A stretch of 64,000 bases of DNA from CAWKMN01 sp963850765 (GCA_963850765.1 CAWKMN010000009.1:682001-746000); one strand, 5' to 3'; positions 8,522-18,357 are shown, counted from the stretch's first letter. Made by a program: numbers and translations. Notes: generated by a model not told the origin, from the sequence alone.

Positions 8522-8924
8522 TTGACCGCCAGGCGAATCCTGTATATTGACGACAATACCAACGACCAGCGTTTTGTCCAGAAGGTGCTCGGCACGCGCG
8601 GTTATGACCTGATCATCGCGGAGAGCGGCGAGCGTGGGCTGGTCCTGGCCGCCGAATGCGCGCCCGATCTGATCCTGGTGGATGTGCAGATGCCCGGCCT
8701 GAACGGGTTGGAGACCGTCCAACGCTTGCGCGCCTTGCCCGTCTGTAAGCAGACACCCATCGTCGCGCTCACAGCTTTCGCGGAAAAGTATCAGCGGCAG
8801 ACGTACCTGATCGCCGGGTTTCACCGACTACCAGCAGAAGCAGGCCGGGATCAAACCGCTGCTGGAGCTGGTCGAGCGCTATCTGGGGCAGCCGGGCTCG
8901 GGGGGAACACCAAATGGAAACTGA
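8522..8924 (+). CDS. Response regulator receiver protein (single-base frameshift)
   Basis: A stand-alone CheY-like receiver domain of about 133 residues. Acidic pocket IDDN, phospho-acceptor Asp in LILVDVQMPGLNGLE and VALTAFA are all visible. After TYLIAGF an extra T in a TTT run (about 8819-8821) breaks the frame. Correcting it gives FTDYQQKQAGIKPLLELVER with the conserved Lys-Pro, ending at TGA 8922-8924. The TTG at 8522 is chosen because GGGAGGGG ends just before it and receiver homology starts at residue 3. The corrected reading frame overlaps the next gene start by 11 bases, so the two are probably co-expressed. No output domain is present. Confidence 0.8.
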
Positions 8925-9807
8925 ACGCCAGCAGCTTGAACGCGTCCGCGCGCTGATCCTGAACCGGCAGTTCGACGAGGCGCGCGCCATCCTGAGCGGC
9001 ATGGCCGGCAGCGCCACCGCCGATCAATGGCTGGCAAAGCTGGACGAGATCGCTCCCGCCAAGGCTCCCCCGCCGGTGGTTCGATCTTCTCCGGTTGGTG
9101 CGCCTCCGCCCTCGGTCACGTCCGCGCCGGCTCCGCAGACGCTCAACGTGGCGCTCGATCCCGTCAAGCTGCGCTATGCGGTCGCAGGGTTTGTGGCCCT
9201 CATGGCACTGTTCATGATCGCCGGATTTTTCGTCTTCACATGGCTGGACCTTTCGGAAATGGGCCTGTTCGGGATCGATCTGGGTGCACTGGACGATACC
9301 GAGAACGAAGGGAAGTTCAAAATCACGGCGATGGAAATCTGGATGGGAGAGAACAACGGCGAGGAGTTCACGCTCAAGCTGGACGGGCAGGGCGGGTTTG
9401 AGCATGTGCGGCTGGTGGATCGCTTTCTAATCCTGACCCCAATCGGCGCGCTGGGTCTGATCGGGTTGGCGTGGCGCTACGCCACCGACGCGACGGTGAG
9501 CCGTCCGCTGCTGATCATGATGACGTTTCTCGCCTTCCTGCTGTATGCGTGGCCCGGCACCTGGGAAGATCTCAGCACGCGCGCGCTGAAAGATGCCATC
9601 CATGACACGATGGATGCGGAGTCACCCAACGGGCTGGGCATCGAATTCGGGCTTGCCGACAGCATGATCGAAGACATGTTCACCGACACGTACAGCACCG
9701 GCGAGCAGGAAATGCTCGGCATCCTGGCGTGTCTGGCGGGGCTGGTCGGGTTGGGGATCGACTTCCTGCCACAAATTCAGGAGAATCGGAAGCGATCCAC
9801 GTCGTGA
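8914..9807 (+). CDS. Membrane protein of unknown function, partner of the response regulator
   Basis: A 297-residue protein I do not recognise as a family. Residues 1-45 form a charged helical, TPR-like segment (METERQQLERVRALILNRQF, then EARAIL). A Pro/Ala linker (residues 50-80) leads to a membrane segment (FVALMALFMIAGFFVFTWL), an acidic extracytoplasmic loop with repeated Asp/Glu/Gly, then about three more membrane helices separated by another acidic loop. Its ATG overlaps the 3' end of the receiver gene, suggesting translational coupling and a possible receptor or effector relation. That relation is inference only. Confidence 0.6.
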   Translation: METERQQLERVRALILNRQFDEARAILSGMAGSATADQWLAKLDEIAPAKAPPPVVRSSPVGAPPPSVTSAPAPQTLNVALDPVKLRYAVAGFVALMALFMIAGFFVFTWLDLSEMGLFGIDLGALDDTENEGKFKITAMEIWMGENNGEEFTLKLDGQGGFEHVRLVDRFLILTPIGALGLIGLAWRYATDATVSRPLLIMMTFLAFLLYAWPGTWEDLSTRALKDAIHDTMDAESPNGLGIEFGLADSMIEDMFTDTYSTGEQEMLGILACLAGLVGLGIDFLPQIQENRKRSTS

Positions 9808-9810
9808 GCA

Positions 9811-9940
9811 TCGCCCGGCGCTGCAAGCACCGGCGCTGAAGCAGCGGGCTACATCGGAAGGGCCGTGAACGGCCCTGGTGGCGGGGGTCAGCGTCCTTTA
9901 GGGCGCTTCCGATAGTTAGCCGGGTCGTTGCACGGCCCGG
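9811..9940. repeat. Cluster of short hairpins (family F)
   Basis: Between two convergent genes lie several back-to-back hairpins: GGGCCGTGAACGGCCC, GCGTCCTTTAGGGCGC and CCGGGTCGTTGCACGGCCCGG-like stems, joined by CTTCCGATAGTTAGCC. A related block is at 13764-13836. They could terminate both converging transcripts. Confidence 0.6.
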
Positions 9941-9946
9941 CGAGGC

Positions 9947-10274
9947 TTACTCCTCTGCGCCTTTCCCCTCTGCATAGCGCGGCAGCGCCTCGATCTGGCG
10001 CAGCAGCGCGAAATCCAGATCGGTGATGCCGTCCGGGTCATGAGTCTTCAGGCTGACGTCCAGATTCTTATAGGAGTAGATCCGCAGGTCGGGGTGATGG
10101 TTGGCGACCTCGGCCAGATGCGCGATCGCGTTCACGAGCAGCATGATCTGGGCGAAATTCTTGAGGGTGAACACCCGATGCAGCCGGTCGTCATCGCCCA
10201 ACTGCCAGCCTGGAGAGTTCGTTCAGGCGCTCAGCGATTTCCGCCGGGGAGTAGGTTTTAAGATCACGGGGCAT
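9947..10274 (-). CDS. phhB: Pterin-4a-carbinolamine dehydratase (single-base frameshift)
   Basis: About 108 residues after correcting one extra base. The ATG at 10274 starts MPRDLKTYSPAEIAERLNEL. One extra T near 10213 then shifts the frame. Correction gives PGWQLGDDDRLHRVF, followed by FKNFAQI-like and NHHPDLRIYSYKNLDVSLKT, THDPDGITDLDFALL. The HHPD and following His are the catalytic residues of the PCD/DCoH family, which dehydrates 4a-hydroxytetrahydropterin and recycles the cofactor of aromatic amino acid hydroxylases. No hydroxylase gene is adjacent. Length and motif order fit the family closely, so the shift is probably a sequence error. Confidence 0.85.
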
Positions 10275-10457
10275 AGCTGTTGTCCATTCTACTATTTGCC
10301 TATATAATACTTCATAGATATTATATCAACATTCATCACTTCAATCGTTACGTATTTGCAGGTAGGAATTTGGTAATAATCTGAGGGCCGGACCCACGAT
10401 CGAAAGGGAATCAATGTTATACTGAAAGTGAGGTCTGTTGGCGGGGGCCAATCGAAG

Positions 10458-11045
10458 ATGTCACAGGATGTCAGTCTCGTTAAACGGCTCATATCGTTCC
10501 TAAAAAAGCCGAGCGCACCGGATCCGAAACTGCGCGCGCCGGTCCATAACGCCTACGATGACTACGCACCGCAGACCTACGCGCAGCCTGACCCCGTGCC
10601 AAACGAATCCTGCGCCGAGCCTTCCTTCCGATCCAGCACCATTCATTCGGCCACGCACGGGTCGCGACTCGACGCGCTGGTGCTGCGCGCCTTGCAGCAG
10701 TTCAACGCGCCGCTGGGTTTTGTGATCCGCTATGATACGCACGGGCGGATGCGGTACTGCACGGGCCGCGATTACCACGGTCGCTACGTCGATCAGACCG
10801 ATGTGCGGCCGGATCGGCGCGCGCTGTCGCTGGCGCTCGACACCGGGGAGTCACAGTTATTGATGCACCGGAACGGGGACGCTCCCTCGGCGGTGCTGTG
10901 TGGTCCGCTGTGGGTGAATGACGAGGTGGTTGGCGTGCTGTATCTGGACAACCCGGCCCGCAGCCGTCTGCATCGCGGTGTGTTTGATCTGTTCTGCCAG
11001 CAGGCCGCGCGCATGCTGGACGAGCCAATTTCAGTTGCGCAGTAA
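10458..11045 (+). CDS. GAF-domain protein
   Basis: A 195-residue cytoplasmic protein. Residues 1-65 are Pro-rich and probably disordered. Residues 70-190 form one GAF domain: LVLRALQQFNAPLGFVIRYD, RALSLALDTGESQLL, VLCGPLWVNDEVVGVLYLDN and FDLFCQQAARML follow the usual strand-helix order. GAF domains bind small ligands such as cyclic nucleotides or haem; nothing here shows which. The ATG at 10458 is used; a GTG 30 bases upstream is also in frame. The gene is preceded by an unusually AT-rich 120-base stretch with TATACT at 10417, a plausible extended -10. Confidence 0.7.
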   Translation: MSQDVSLVKRLISFLKKPSAPDPKLRAPVHNAYDDYAPQTYAQPDPVPNESCAEPSFRSSTIHSATHGSRLDALVLRALQQFNAPLGFVIRYDTHGRMRYCTGRDYHGRYVDQTDVRPDRRALSLALDTGESQLLMHRNGDAPSAVLCGPLWVNDEVVGVLYLDNPARSRLHRGVFDLFCQQAARMLDEPISVAQ

Positions 11046-11102
11046 ATCAGCCTCGCCCCTTAGTCCCCTCGCCGTATTTGGAGCGGGGAACGGCGGGTGA
11101 GG

Positions 11103-13520
11103 TTAGTCTTTTTCTCCCACGCAGATCGTCTCACCATACACCGTCACCGGCAGCGGATCGCCCGCAATCAGCGCCAGCGCGACGGCGGGACGCCCGGACG
11201 CGTCACACCCTGGCCCGATACGCACCTCGACGCGCCGCCCCTGGTAATACACGCGGAAGGTGTAGGCCTCCCAGCCAGGCGGCAGTACCGGCGCGAACGA
11301 CAGGCGGCTGTCGTGGGCGCGCATCCCCGCAAAGCCGAACACGATGCCCATCCACGAGCCGCCCATATTGGCCGCATGGATGCCGCGATAGGTTTCGTTG
11401 CGGTGATTGTCGAGATCGATCGTGGCGGACGCATGGTAAAAGTCCGCCGCCAGCGCGAGATACCGATCGGCGGGATCGGCGGGATCGGCCAGTTCGGCGG
11501 CCATGATGCTGAAGATACAGCGTGAGAGGGACGAATCGTGCGTCGTCACCTGCGCGTAATACTCAAAATCGCGCCGCTTTTGCTCCCGCGAAAAACCGGC
11601 AGATGGCCGAGCATGAATTCCGCCAGGATCAGATCGGCCTGCTTGCACACCTGATAGCGATTGTAGACCAGCGGGTGATGGCGCAGCAGCAGCGGCTCGT
11701 CCGTATCGTGATTGTCTGCCAGCGGCCACACGGGTTTGAAGAGGAAGCTGTCATCCTGCGGCATGATCAGACGTGGATCGTCCGCCGTGCCGACGTTGAC
11801 CGGCTCCGGCACAACCATCTGATCAGCGGCGCGCTGCCACGCGCCCGGCTCGTCATCATTCAGGCCAATGGTCGCGCTCAGCCGCCGGAAATGATCGGGA
11901 TACTCGTCCTGCATCCACGCGGCGATCTGCGCGGCAAACGCCAGATTTTCGCGGGCCATCAGGTTGGTATAGGTGTTGTTATCGACCAGGGTGGTGTATT
12001 CGTCCGGCCCGGTGACGCCGTGAATACAGAAGCGTCCGCCGCGCATCGGGATATACGCGCCGAGGTCCGCCCACAGCCGCGCCGTCTCGAACAGAATCTC
12101 CGCCCCGTAGTCGCGCATAAATTCCACGTCGCCGGTCGCTTCAAAATAGCGTTTCACCGCGAAGGCGATATCGGCATTGATGTGATATTGCGCCGTGCCG
12201 GTCGGGCGGGTTGGCGGAACATTCCGCCCCGTTGATGGTGCGCCACGGGATAGAGCGCGCCGGTGGGATGCGACATCTCGCGGGCGCGGCGGCGGGCGCC
12301 GTTTAAGCGTGTGGAAGCGGTAGCGAGCAGTTTCTGCGCGATTTCCGGCATGGGTGTGCAGGAAAAACGGCAGCATATACGCTTCGGTATCCCAGAAATA
12401 ATGGCCGTTGTAGCCCTGTCCGGTCAGACCCTTGGCCGGGATGCTGGTGTCCCGTTCTGCCCCGCCGATTGCAGCAGGTGGAACATATTGAACCGGATCG
12501 CGCCTTGCAGGCGCTGGTCGCCCTCGAATGGTGATGTCGGCGTTCTGCCAGAACCGATCCAGATAGGCGCGCTGCTCGGCGCACAGCGCCTCAAAGCCCA
12601 CCGCGCCGGCCTGATCGATCTCATCGCGCACCGTGTCGTGCAGATCGTCCGGGCGCGTATCGAGCGACGTGCAGTAGGCGATGTATTTCTCGAAGACAAC
12701 CGGCTGGCCGGCGTTGATCGGCACGGTGTAGCGGTTGCCGATGCGCTGCCCGTCTTCGTTGACCGGCGTGCTCTCCGCGTGGGGATACCCCGGCAGCAGA
12801 TCGCGCAGACCGCAGGCGACCGTCAACTGCGTATTGCGGGTGCGCTGGTACAAAAACGCGCCGCCCGTGGCGATCTCCTGGCCTTCGACCAGCATCTCGA
12901 TGTTTTCCAGCCCGGCGGCGTTGCGCGGATCGTGCGGGCCGGACGACTGGGCTCTGCATCTGGCAGTCGATCAGCGACGTGATGGCGAGACCGGCTGCCG
13001 CAGTCGTTTTCGGGGACGATCGTCAGGCGGACGGCGGCGACATGCGGGCGGCGGAACGATACCAGCCGCTCCGATTGCAGCCGGATACCGCTTGCCGCTG
13101 GGCGATTCCCAGGTCAGATTCGCGGATCAGCAGGCCGGTGCGCATATCCAGCCGGCGGCGGTAATCGAGGATGCGGCTCCGGGCGGCCAGCGGATCGTAC
13201 CGTTCGCCGTCCTCAAAGACCAGCCGGATCACACGCGCGTTGGCGACGTTCAGAATGATCTGATCGGACTCGGCATAACCGAGGAATTTCTCGGGATAAT
13301 GCAGCGGGAAGCTGTCATAGAACCCGTTGATAAACGTGCCCTCGATCGAGAACTGATCCAGCCCTTCTTCAAAACTGCCGCGCATCCCCAGGTAGCCGTT
13401 GCCCAGACTGAACAGCGTTTCCCAGGTCCGGTTGCGTGCTTTTTCAAAACAGGGGTCGGTGAGCACCCAATGGCTGTCGTCAAATTCGGGGCGAAACCCG
13501 TTGTTGTCTGCTGAGAACAT
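11103..13520 (-). pseudogene. Glycoside hydrolase family 65 disaccharide phosphorylase, multiply frameshifted
   Basis: The full length (about 805 codons) matches GH65 trehalose/maltose/kojibiose phosphorylases, which cleave a disaccharide with inorganic phosphate. Segments in family order are TWETLFSLGNGYLGMRGSFE, a central NGHYFWDTEAYMLPFFL, and the catalytic-acid region VTGPDEYTTLVDNNTYTN. The C-terminal segment contains YRGIHAANMGGSW and a beta-sandwich ending in GETICVGEKD. At least eight indels interrupt it, near 13110, 13080, 12985, 12945, 12535, 12300, 12235 and 11600. The density is far higher than in neighbouring genes, so this is either real decay or a badly covered stretch. ATG 13520 is chosen for homology; GTG 13541 is possible. 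Confidence 0.8.
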
Positions 13521-13633
13521 AGAAGCTGAATATACTCCCACGATGGTTCGAATCCGAGCGTCGGCACGCCATTATAGTCGGCGCGCTGGCCCGCCGCGAG
13601 TGTCATTTATCACCCCGCGCGAAAAGAAATGAT

Positions 13634-13868
13634 TTCACCACAGAGGACACAGAGAGCACAGAGAAAGACAAAGAAAAAGCGAGAAAAAGTTTGAACCGCA
13701 GAGGCACAGAGAAGGCAGAGAAAAACAAGGATAAAGCGAGAAAAACCAGTACGCGAACGTGCCCAATCATCCAGGGCCATTGATGGCCCTTCCGATGGAT
13801 AGCCCGCACCCTTCAGGGTCGGGTGCGCTGCCTGGACGCAAAGGGCGGGTTTGTTAACCCGCCCCTAC
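13634..13868. repeat. Intergenic repeat block: CACAGAG repeats (D), hairpins (F) and A2 palindrome
   Basis: The 400-base gap contains a D repeat (CCACAGAGGACACAGAGAGC, then a degenerate second copy CCGCAGAGGCACAGAGAAGG), family F hairpins around GGGCCATTGATGGCCC (13764-13836) and an A2 palindrome GGGCGGGTTTGTTAACCCGC (13843-13863) with its CCCTAC tail to 13868. A short AT-rich tract with GCTAATCGCTAATGGCTAAC repeats follows to 13930. No gene is visible. Confidence 0.75.
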
Positions 13869-13935
13869 AGAAACCCTTTGAAAGCCGCGTTTTAGCTGGT
13901 GGCTAATCGCTAATGGCTAACCGCTAACGGCTGCT

Positions 13936-15163
13936 TTACGCCCCCGCCGCTTCGAGCGTGGCATCCTCCGGGATCAGATCCAGGTTGTGACCGACTTTTT
14001 CCAGCGCCCGCAGCGCGTGATCCAGGTGGGCCTTGGTATGCGTCGCCATGTAGCTGGTGCGCAGCAGCGCGTCCCCCGGCGGGACCCCAGGCGATACGAC
14101 CGGGTTGGTATAGACACCTTCTTCGATCAGGGCGTGCCAGGCGAGCACCGTCCGGTAATCCTCACGGACATAGATCGGGATGACCGGGGTGTTGCTCATG
14201 CCGGTGTCGAAGCCCAGGCGCTTAAGGCCCGCCCGCATGTACTCGGCGTTATCCCAGAGGTGCTGCACGTGTTCCGGCTCGTTCTCGATGATATCGAGCG
14301 CGGCCAGCACGGTTGCCGCGTTGGAAGCGGGCAGGCTGGCGCTGAAAGCAAACGAGCGCGCGAAATGCTGGATATAGTGGATCGTCTGCTCGTCGCCGGC
14401 GATAAAGCCACCGATCGACGCGAACGACTTGCTGAACGTGCCCATAATCAGGTCAACTTCATCGGTCAGGCCAAAATGCGCGGCCGTGCCGTGTCCCTCC
14501 GCCAGCACGCCGAGGCTGTGCGCATCATCCACCATGATGCGCGCGCCGTGGCGCTTGCAGATCTCCACGATCTGCGGCAGGGGCGCGATGTCGCCGCCCA
14601 TGCTGTAGACGCCGTCCACGACCACCAGCTTCCCCGCGTCGCCGGGCAGCTTGCTCAGCACACTGTCGAGGCTCTCCGGGTCGTTGTGATTAAAGCGCTT
14701 CATCTCCGCGTTGCTCATGCCGCGCGCCATGAAACAGCCATCAACGATGCTGGCGTGATCGTCCTTATCGATGATCACAAAATCGCCGCGCTGGGCAATC
14801 GCCTGGATGGTGCCGACATTGGTCTGGTAGCCGGTCGAGAAGACGATCGCGGCTTCTTTGCCGACGAACTTCGCCAGCCGTTGATCCAGTTCGAGGTGAA
14901 AGCGCAGAGTCCCATTCAGGAAGCGGCTGCCCGTGCAGCTTGTCCCGTATTTTTCCAACGCATCCATCGCGGCCTTTTTGAACTCGCGGATCGGTGGTCA
15001 GGCCGAGGTAATTGTTCGATCCGATCATCACGACTTCTTTGCCTTTGAAGATGGCCGTCGTCGCATCGGAATCTTCGAGCGGCTGGAAGAACGGGTACAG
15101 CCCCATTTCCATCGCTTCTCGTGCGCGGGTAAAAGTGCGCGTCTTATCAAAGATGTCTTTCAT
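13936..15163 (-). CDS. Alpha-oxoamine synthase (serine palmitoyltransferase / KBL type), single-base frameshift
   Basis: About 408 residues of a PLP-dependent fold-type I acyl-CoA:amino acid condensing enzyme. The N-terminus MKDIFDKTRTFTRAREAMEM, FKGKEVVMIGSNNYLGLTTD and KYGTSCTGSRFLNGTLRFHL match the bacterial serine palmitoyltransferase/2-amino-3-ketobutyrate ligase group. PLP-binding elements are VDDAHSLG and the Schiff-base Lys in MGTFSKSFASIGGF. One extra base in an A5 run (T5 at 14975-14979 on the plus strand) splits it; with four bases the frame reads VQKAAMDALEKYG. No threonine dehydrogenase neighbour is present, so I cannot choose between sphingolipid and threonine roles. The N-terminal style leans towards the former. 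Confidence 0.85.
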
Positions 15164-15414
15164 GAGTCCGTATCCTTGTCCGTTGCCCGGCGTATTGGAG
15201 AACCGATCCTGAAGAAATAACGCGCGTGGTGGGCGCGTCTAAACGAGCGTCTTTCGGCCCTATTGTATCCAACCCGTGCCGCGAATGCGACAAGCGGATC
15301 AAAACGAGCGCATTCCGAATTCGGGACGAAAGGTTTGCCACAGAGCACACCGAATCCAGAGAGTTTGAAGATGAATGAGAAATAGACGAAGCAGGTGCGT
15401 GGTCTGCATTTTTT

Positions 15415-15663
15415 ACCCCTGTCCCGGCGAGCAGCCCGCTTGCGGGACGCTCGCTTGCCCCTTTCTCCAGGTCTGGTTCGCACGCACGGAGAAAGGGGCA
15501 CATCTCAAGTCCCTCCCCGTAATGCCGATTAAGCAAATAAGCGGATAAGGCAGGTGTAGGGGCGGACCCGGCCGGCGCTCCGCGGTGCGCGGGCGCGACT
15601 GGGAGCACACAGAGGTGCTCCCCTACACGATCGCGTTATCCGAATAAATACTTATCCCGCATA
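15415..15663. repeat. Nested repeats left of the IS element (B1 half, A4 element)
   Basis: Contains a B1 left hairpin (CCCCTTTCTCC..GGAGAAAGGGG), the first half of the second B1 hairpin (AAGTCCCTCCCCGTA, ending near 15521), and an A4 element at 15555-15626 (GTAGGGGCGGACCC to GGTGCTCCCCTAC) flanked by inverted AAATAAGCGGATAAGG-like sequences. The other half of the B1 hairpin (ACGGAGAGGGATTTAGGGG) resumes immediately after the IS at 16795. Confidence 0.7.
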
Positions 15664-16792
15664 CTGCTGCATTCCATAAAAAATCGGATAAAATAGACAG
15701 CAGGAGGAGAGCATGCCCAAACCGAAAGAACGTAGGCGACTCACGGCAGAAGAACAGGCGATATTGGAAAAACTCAGCCGGTCAGGGACGGTCGAAAGTC
15801 GGTTAGTGGAACGCGCCAAGATGGTGTTGTGGTCGCGTGAAGGGATCAGTGGCAACCAGATCGCGCAACGGCTGGGCCATAAAGCGGAGACGGTATATCG
15901 CCAACTGGATCGCTTTGAGGCGGAAGGGCTAAGCGGGCTGCAAGACCGGGCCGGACGCGGACGTCCCCCAGAATATAGTGAAACGGAACGAGGGCAAATC
16001 ATCGCGGTGGCACGGAGCCATCCCCAGACGCTTGGCTGTGAGTTTGGATACTGGTCGTTGGATCGTCTGGTGGAGTATGTGAACCTGACGCTGGGGATTC
16101 CCATCGGACGGACGCAGCTGTACCGGGTGCTGCGCGCCGAAGGTTTGCGCTGGTACCAAGAGAAAACGTATTTTACCGAACGGCCCGACCCGCAGTTTGC
16201 GGAAAAAAGGGGGCGATCATAGCGGTGTACAAGCAACCGCCGCCCAAGACCCAGGTGGTGTGCGTGGACGAGATGGGTCCCCTGGGGGTGCGCACGTACC
16301 CAGGTGCCCACTGGTCGCCTCAGCCGCACCGTCCCAAGATCGCGCCCGATTATGGCGGCCATGATGCCAAGCTGTGGGTCTTCGGCGCTTTGGAACCCGT
16401 CACGGGGATGGTCATCACGCAGACGGCGTTGCAGCGTACCCGGCATGACTTTATCGCTTTTCTCGATCTCCTGGTCGCTGCCTGGTCGGAGGGCGCAGTG
16501 ATCTTGATCCTGGACAATCTGTCGGTTCATCGTACTCTGGATGTTCAGCTGTGGGCACTGGCCCATCCCCGCGTTTGCTTTCTCTTTCAACCAACCTATG
16601 CCGCCTGGTTGAACTTGATCGAACCCTGGTGGAAAACGCTGCGCACCCTGGCGCTCAAAGGGCGGGCTTTTACGAGCACCAATGACCTGGCACAGGCTAT
16701 CGCCCTTGGAACCCATTATTGGAATCAACGTCGTCATCCCTATACGTGGCGTAAAGTTGCCTGATTACTCCATTTATTATGGAATACAGCAA
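15664..16792 (+). mobile_element. Complete IS630-family insertion sequence
   Basis: An element of 1129 bases with terminal inverted repeats CTGCTGCATTCCATAA (left) and TTATGGAATACAGCAA (right), 14 of 16 positions matching, flanked on both sides by TA, the duplicated IS630/Tc1 target. It contains one transposase gene read through a frameshift. It sits inside a repeat block. Confidence 0.9.
15713..16764 (+). CDS. IS630-family transposase (two frames joined by -1 frameshift)
   Basis: The first frame (15713-16222) carries an N-terminal helix-turn-helix (GISGNQIAQRLGHKAETVYR) and ends FAEKRGRS. The second frame continues from the slippery tract GGAAAAAAGGGGGCG at 16201-16215; slipping back one base gives AEKKGAIIAVYKQPPPKTQV and then the catalytic domain. 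DDE residues are Asp in VVCVDEMG, Asp in LILDNLSVH and Glu in AWLNLIEPWW, about 35 residues later. The total is about 350 residues, a normal length. A6G5 tracts at this spot are known in IS630 relatives as programmed frameshift or slippage sites, so this is probably a functional arrangement rather than an error. Confidence 0.9.
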
Positions 16793-16834
16793 TAACGGAG
16801 AGGGATTTAGGGGGGTAAATTCATAGAGGCAGGT

Positions 16835-17140
16835 TCAGGTGGGTGGGAATTCAGCGAAGAGAACATGTCCGTCATGCCATTCGGGATCGACCTGGAGCAT
16901 ATCTCTCATGCGTAGATACTGCTGGTGCTGTTCGGGACTGGCGGCCTGCGCGCGATACTGCTCTTCGCTCTCGGCCACCACCACCAGATAGATTTCAAGC
17001 GGATCGGTGTCCGACTGGAATACAAGCATGGCGACCCCACCGCTGATGTCAGTTCGCTGCTGCTGTTCTTCGCCGTAGGCAAAAAAGCGGTCGAGCATGT
17101 TCGGTTTCAAACGAAGTCGGGCGACTGTTCCAAAATACAT
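16835..17140 (-). CDS. Antibiotic biosynthesis monooxygenase-fold (dimeric alpha/beta barrel) protein
   Basis: A 101-residue single-domain protein. The pattern MYFGTVARLRLKPNMLDRFF, GVAMLVFQSDTDPLEIYLVV and a short helix with EEQYRAQAASPEQHQQYL fits the ABM/ferredoxin-like dimeric barrel superfamily. That superfamily includes monooxygenases, haem-degrading IsdG-type proteins and many uncharacterised members. No catalytic residue set can be assigned. An AT-rich stretch upstream of the start (17200-17222) resembles a weak Fur box, noted separately. It stands between the IS element and an unknown gene on the same strand. Confidence 0.55.
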   Translation of the reverse strand: MYFGTVARLRLKPNMLDRFFAYGEEQQQRTDISGGVAMLVFQSDTDPLEIYLVVVAESEEQYRAQAASPEQHQQYLRMRDMLQVDPEWHDGHVLFAEFPPT

Positions 17141-17312
17141 GAGTTTCTCTCCTGTTCGGGCTGAATAGTACCGGACGATGAGAACAGGATTTAATTTATG
17201 CTAATACTAATTATCATTTTACTACATTATAGAACGAGCGCAAGATCAAGCGGTTGGGGGTAGTGATGGGCCTTATATGAATCCCGATACTCTATGGTAA
17301 TCCCGTGGGCGC

Positions 17313-18218
17313 TTACCAATCCAGATCGCCCGGCGACAGATCGGACTCCCCAACTTCCGGCTGAGCGGGGGCATCGATCTCGGCGTCGGGCGGCGGCTGA
17401 TCGTCGGCCCACTGCTCCTCAGGAGCATCGGGAACCGCTGCACGATACGCCTGTTCCAGGCGCGAGGCACGCTGCGGCAGGGTAGGCCGTTCCTCGGGGG
17501 GGGCCGCTGCCTGCTGATCCGCATCCCCGGCCAGATGCCCCGGAAACCACAGCCCCTCCAGCCAGTCGAGCAGCGACGTCATCATGTCGGGCGTCAGGCG
17601 GACCGCAGCCTCAAAGCCATGCGGCGAAAAGCCGTACAGCCGCACGAAATAATCGCGCACGACGAAGACCAGATAGGGCTGTTCCCAGCGATCGCGCGTC
17701 CACAGGAATGCGATGCCGCTGGCACGCCGCATCAGGTCAATCCAGCGGCGGCGATCGTCGGTCACCAGCGGCGACAGCCGGAACCGCAGCGCCAGCGCGC
17801 TGTACAGGGTGAAGGTAAATTCGAGCGTGGCGTCGTCGCCCCGGTGAGAATGGGCATCGACGGTCATGATGGCGGCATCGTCGTTGCTGCTGAAGATACC
17901 CGTCTGCTGCCGGTGGGTTCCCTCGGCGGAACCGCCGTCAAACCGCGCGGACGACAGCAGCGGCGCGTTGACAAACCGCCGCGCCAGATCCGAATCCAGA
18001 TCGATCTCGCCGGAGAAAAACTGCTGAAGCGTGACCGGCGCGCTGATCTGAAGGGTGCGCGAATGGCCGGACTCGCGCAGATCCAGCCCCAATCGCTGGC
18101 GATCCTGGTTGGTGATCCGCCGGGTGAACTCGCGCGTGATGCGGATGAGTTCATTCACGGGGATTTCGTCGAACTCCGAGCGTTCGGGTTGGGGGGTGTC
18201 CTGCTCAGCCGCCGGCAT
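17313..18218 (-). CDS. Conserved hypothetical protein
   Basis: A 301-residue soluble protein that I do not recognise. Residues 15-70 are charged and helical (VNELIRITREFTRRITNQDR). Residues 70-215 look like an alpha/beta domain with FTFTLYSALALRFRLSP, YLVFVVRDYFVRLYGFSP and LTPDMMTSLLDWLEGLWFPG. The last 80 residues are Pro/Glu/Asp-rich and probably disordered. There is no signal peptide or membrane helix. It is divergent from the ArsR-type regulator at 18582, with a perfect inverted repeat between them. Confidence 0.6.
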   Translation of the reverse strand: MPAAEQDTPQPERSEFDEIPVNELIRITREFTRRITNQDRQRLGLDLRESGHSRTLQISAPVTLQQFFSGEIDLDSDLARRFVNAPLLSSARFDGGSAEGTHRQQTGIFSSNDDAAIMTVDAHSHRGDDATLEFTFTLYSALALRFRLSPLVTDDRRRWIDLMRRASGIAFLWTRDRWEQPYLVFVVRDYFVRLYGFSPHGFEAAVRLTPDMMTSLLDWLEGLWFPGHLAGDADQQAAAPPEERPTLPQRASRLEQAYRAAVPDAPEEQWADDQPPPDAEIDAPAQPEVGESDLSPGDLDW

Positions 18219-18312
18219 AGATATGCTCTCCTACGCGAATCGTAATGCCCGCGATTATACGGCAGGCCCCGGCAAAATGAAAATCGTGCAGGGTTGGCCC
18301 TTGACGATGCCC

Positions 18313-18340
18313 ATCTAATTTGATAAACTTCAAATTAGAT
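18313..18340. promoter_or_regulatory. Perfect 11-bp inverted repeat, possible operator
   Basis: ATCTAATTTGA, six-base spacer TAAACT, then TCAAATTAGAT. It lies in the divergent region between the hypothetical gene starting at 18218 and the ArsR/DUF2087 regulator starting at 18582. AT-rich dyads of this size are typical ArsR/SmtB operators, though the spacing to the regulator gene is long because a repeat element sits in between. Confidence 0.4.
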
Positions 18341-18357
18341 TTATATCGAAATAACTT

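Noticed and set aside
15713..16764. IS630 transposase as a pseudogene because of two frames
   Set aside because: The A6G5 slippery tract, exact length after -1 shift, intact DDE residues, matched inverted repeats and TA duplication all point to a normal, frameshift-expressed element.
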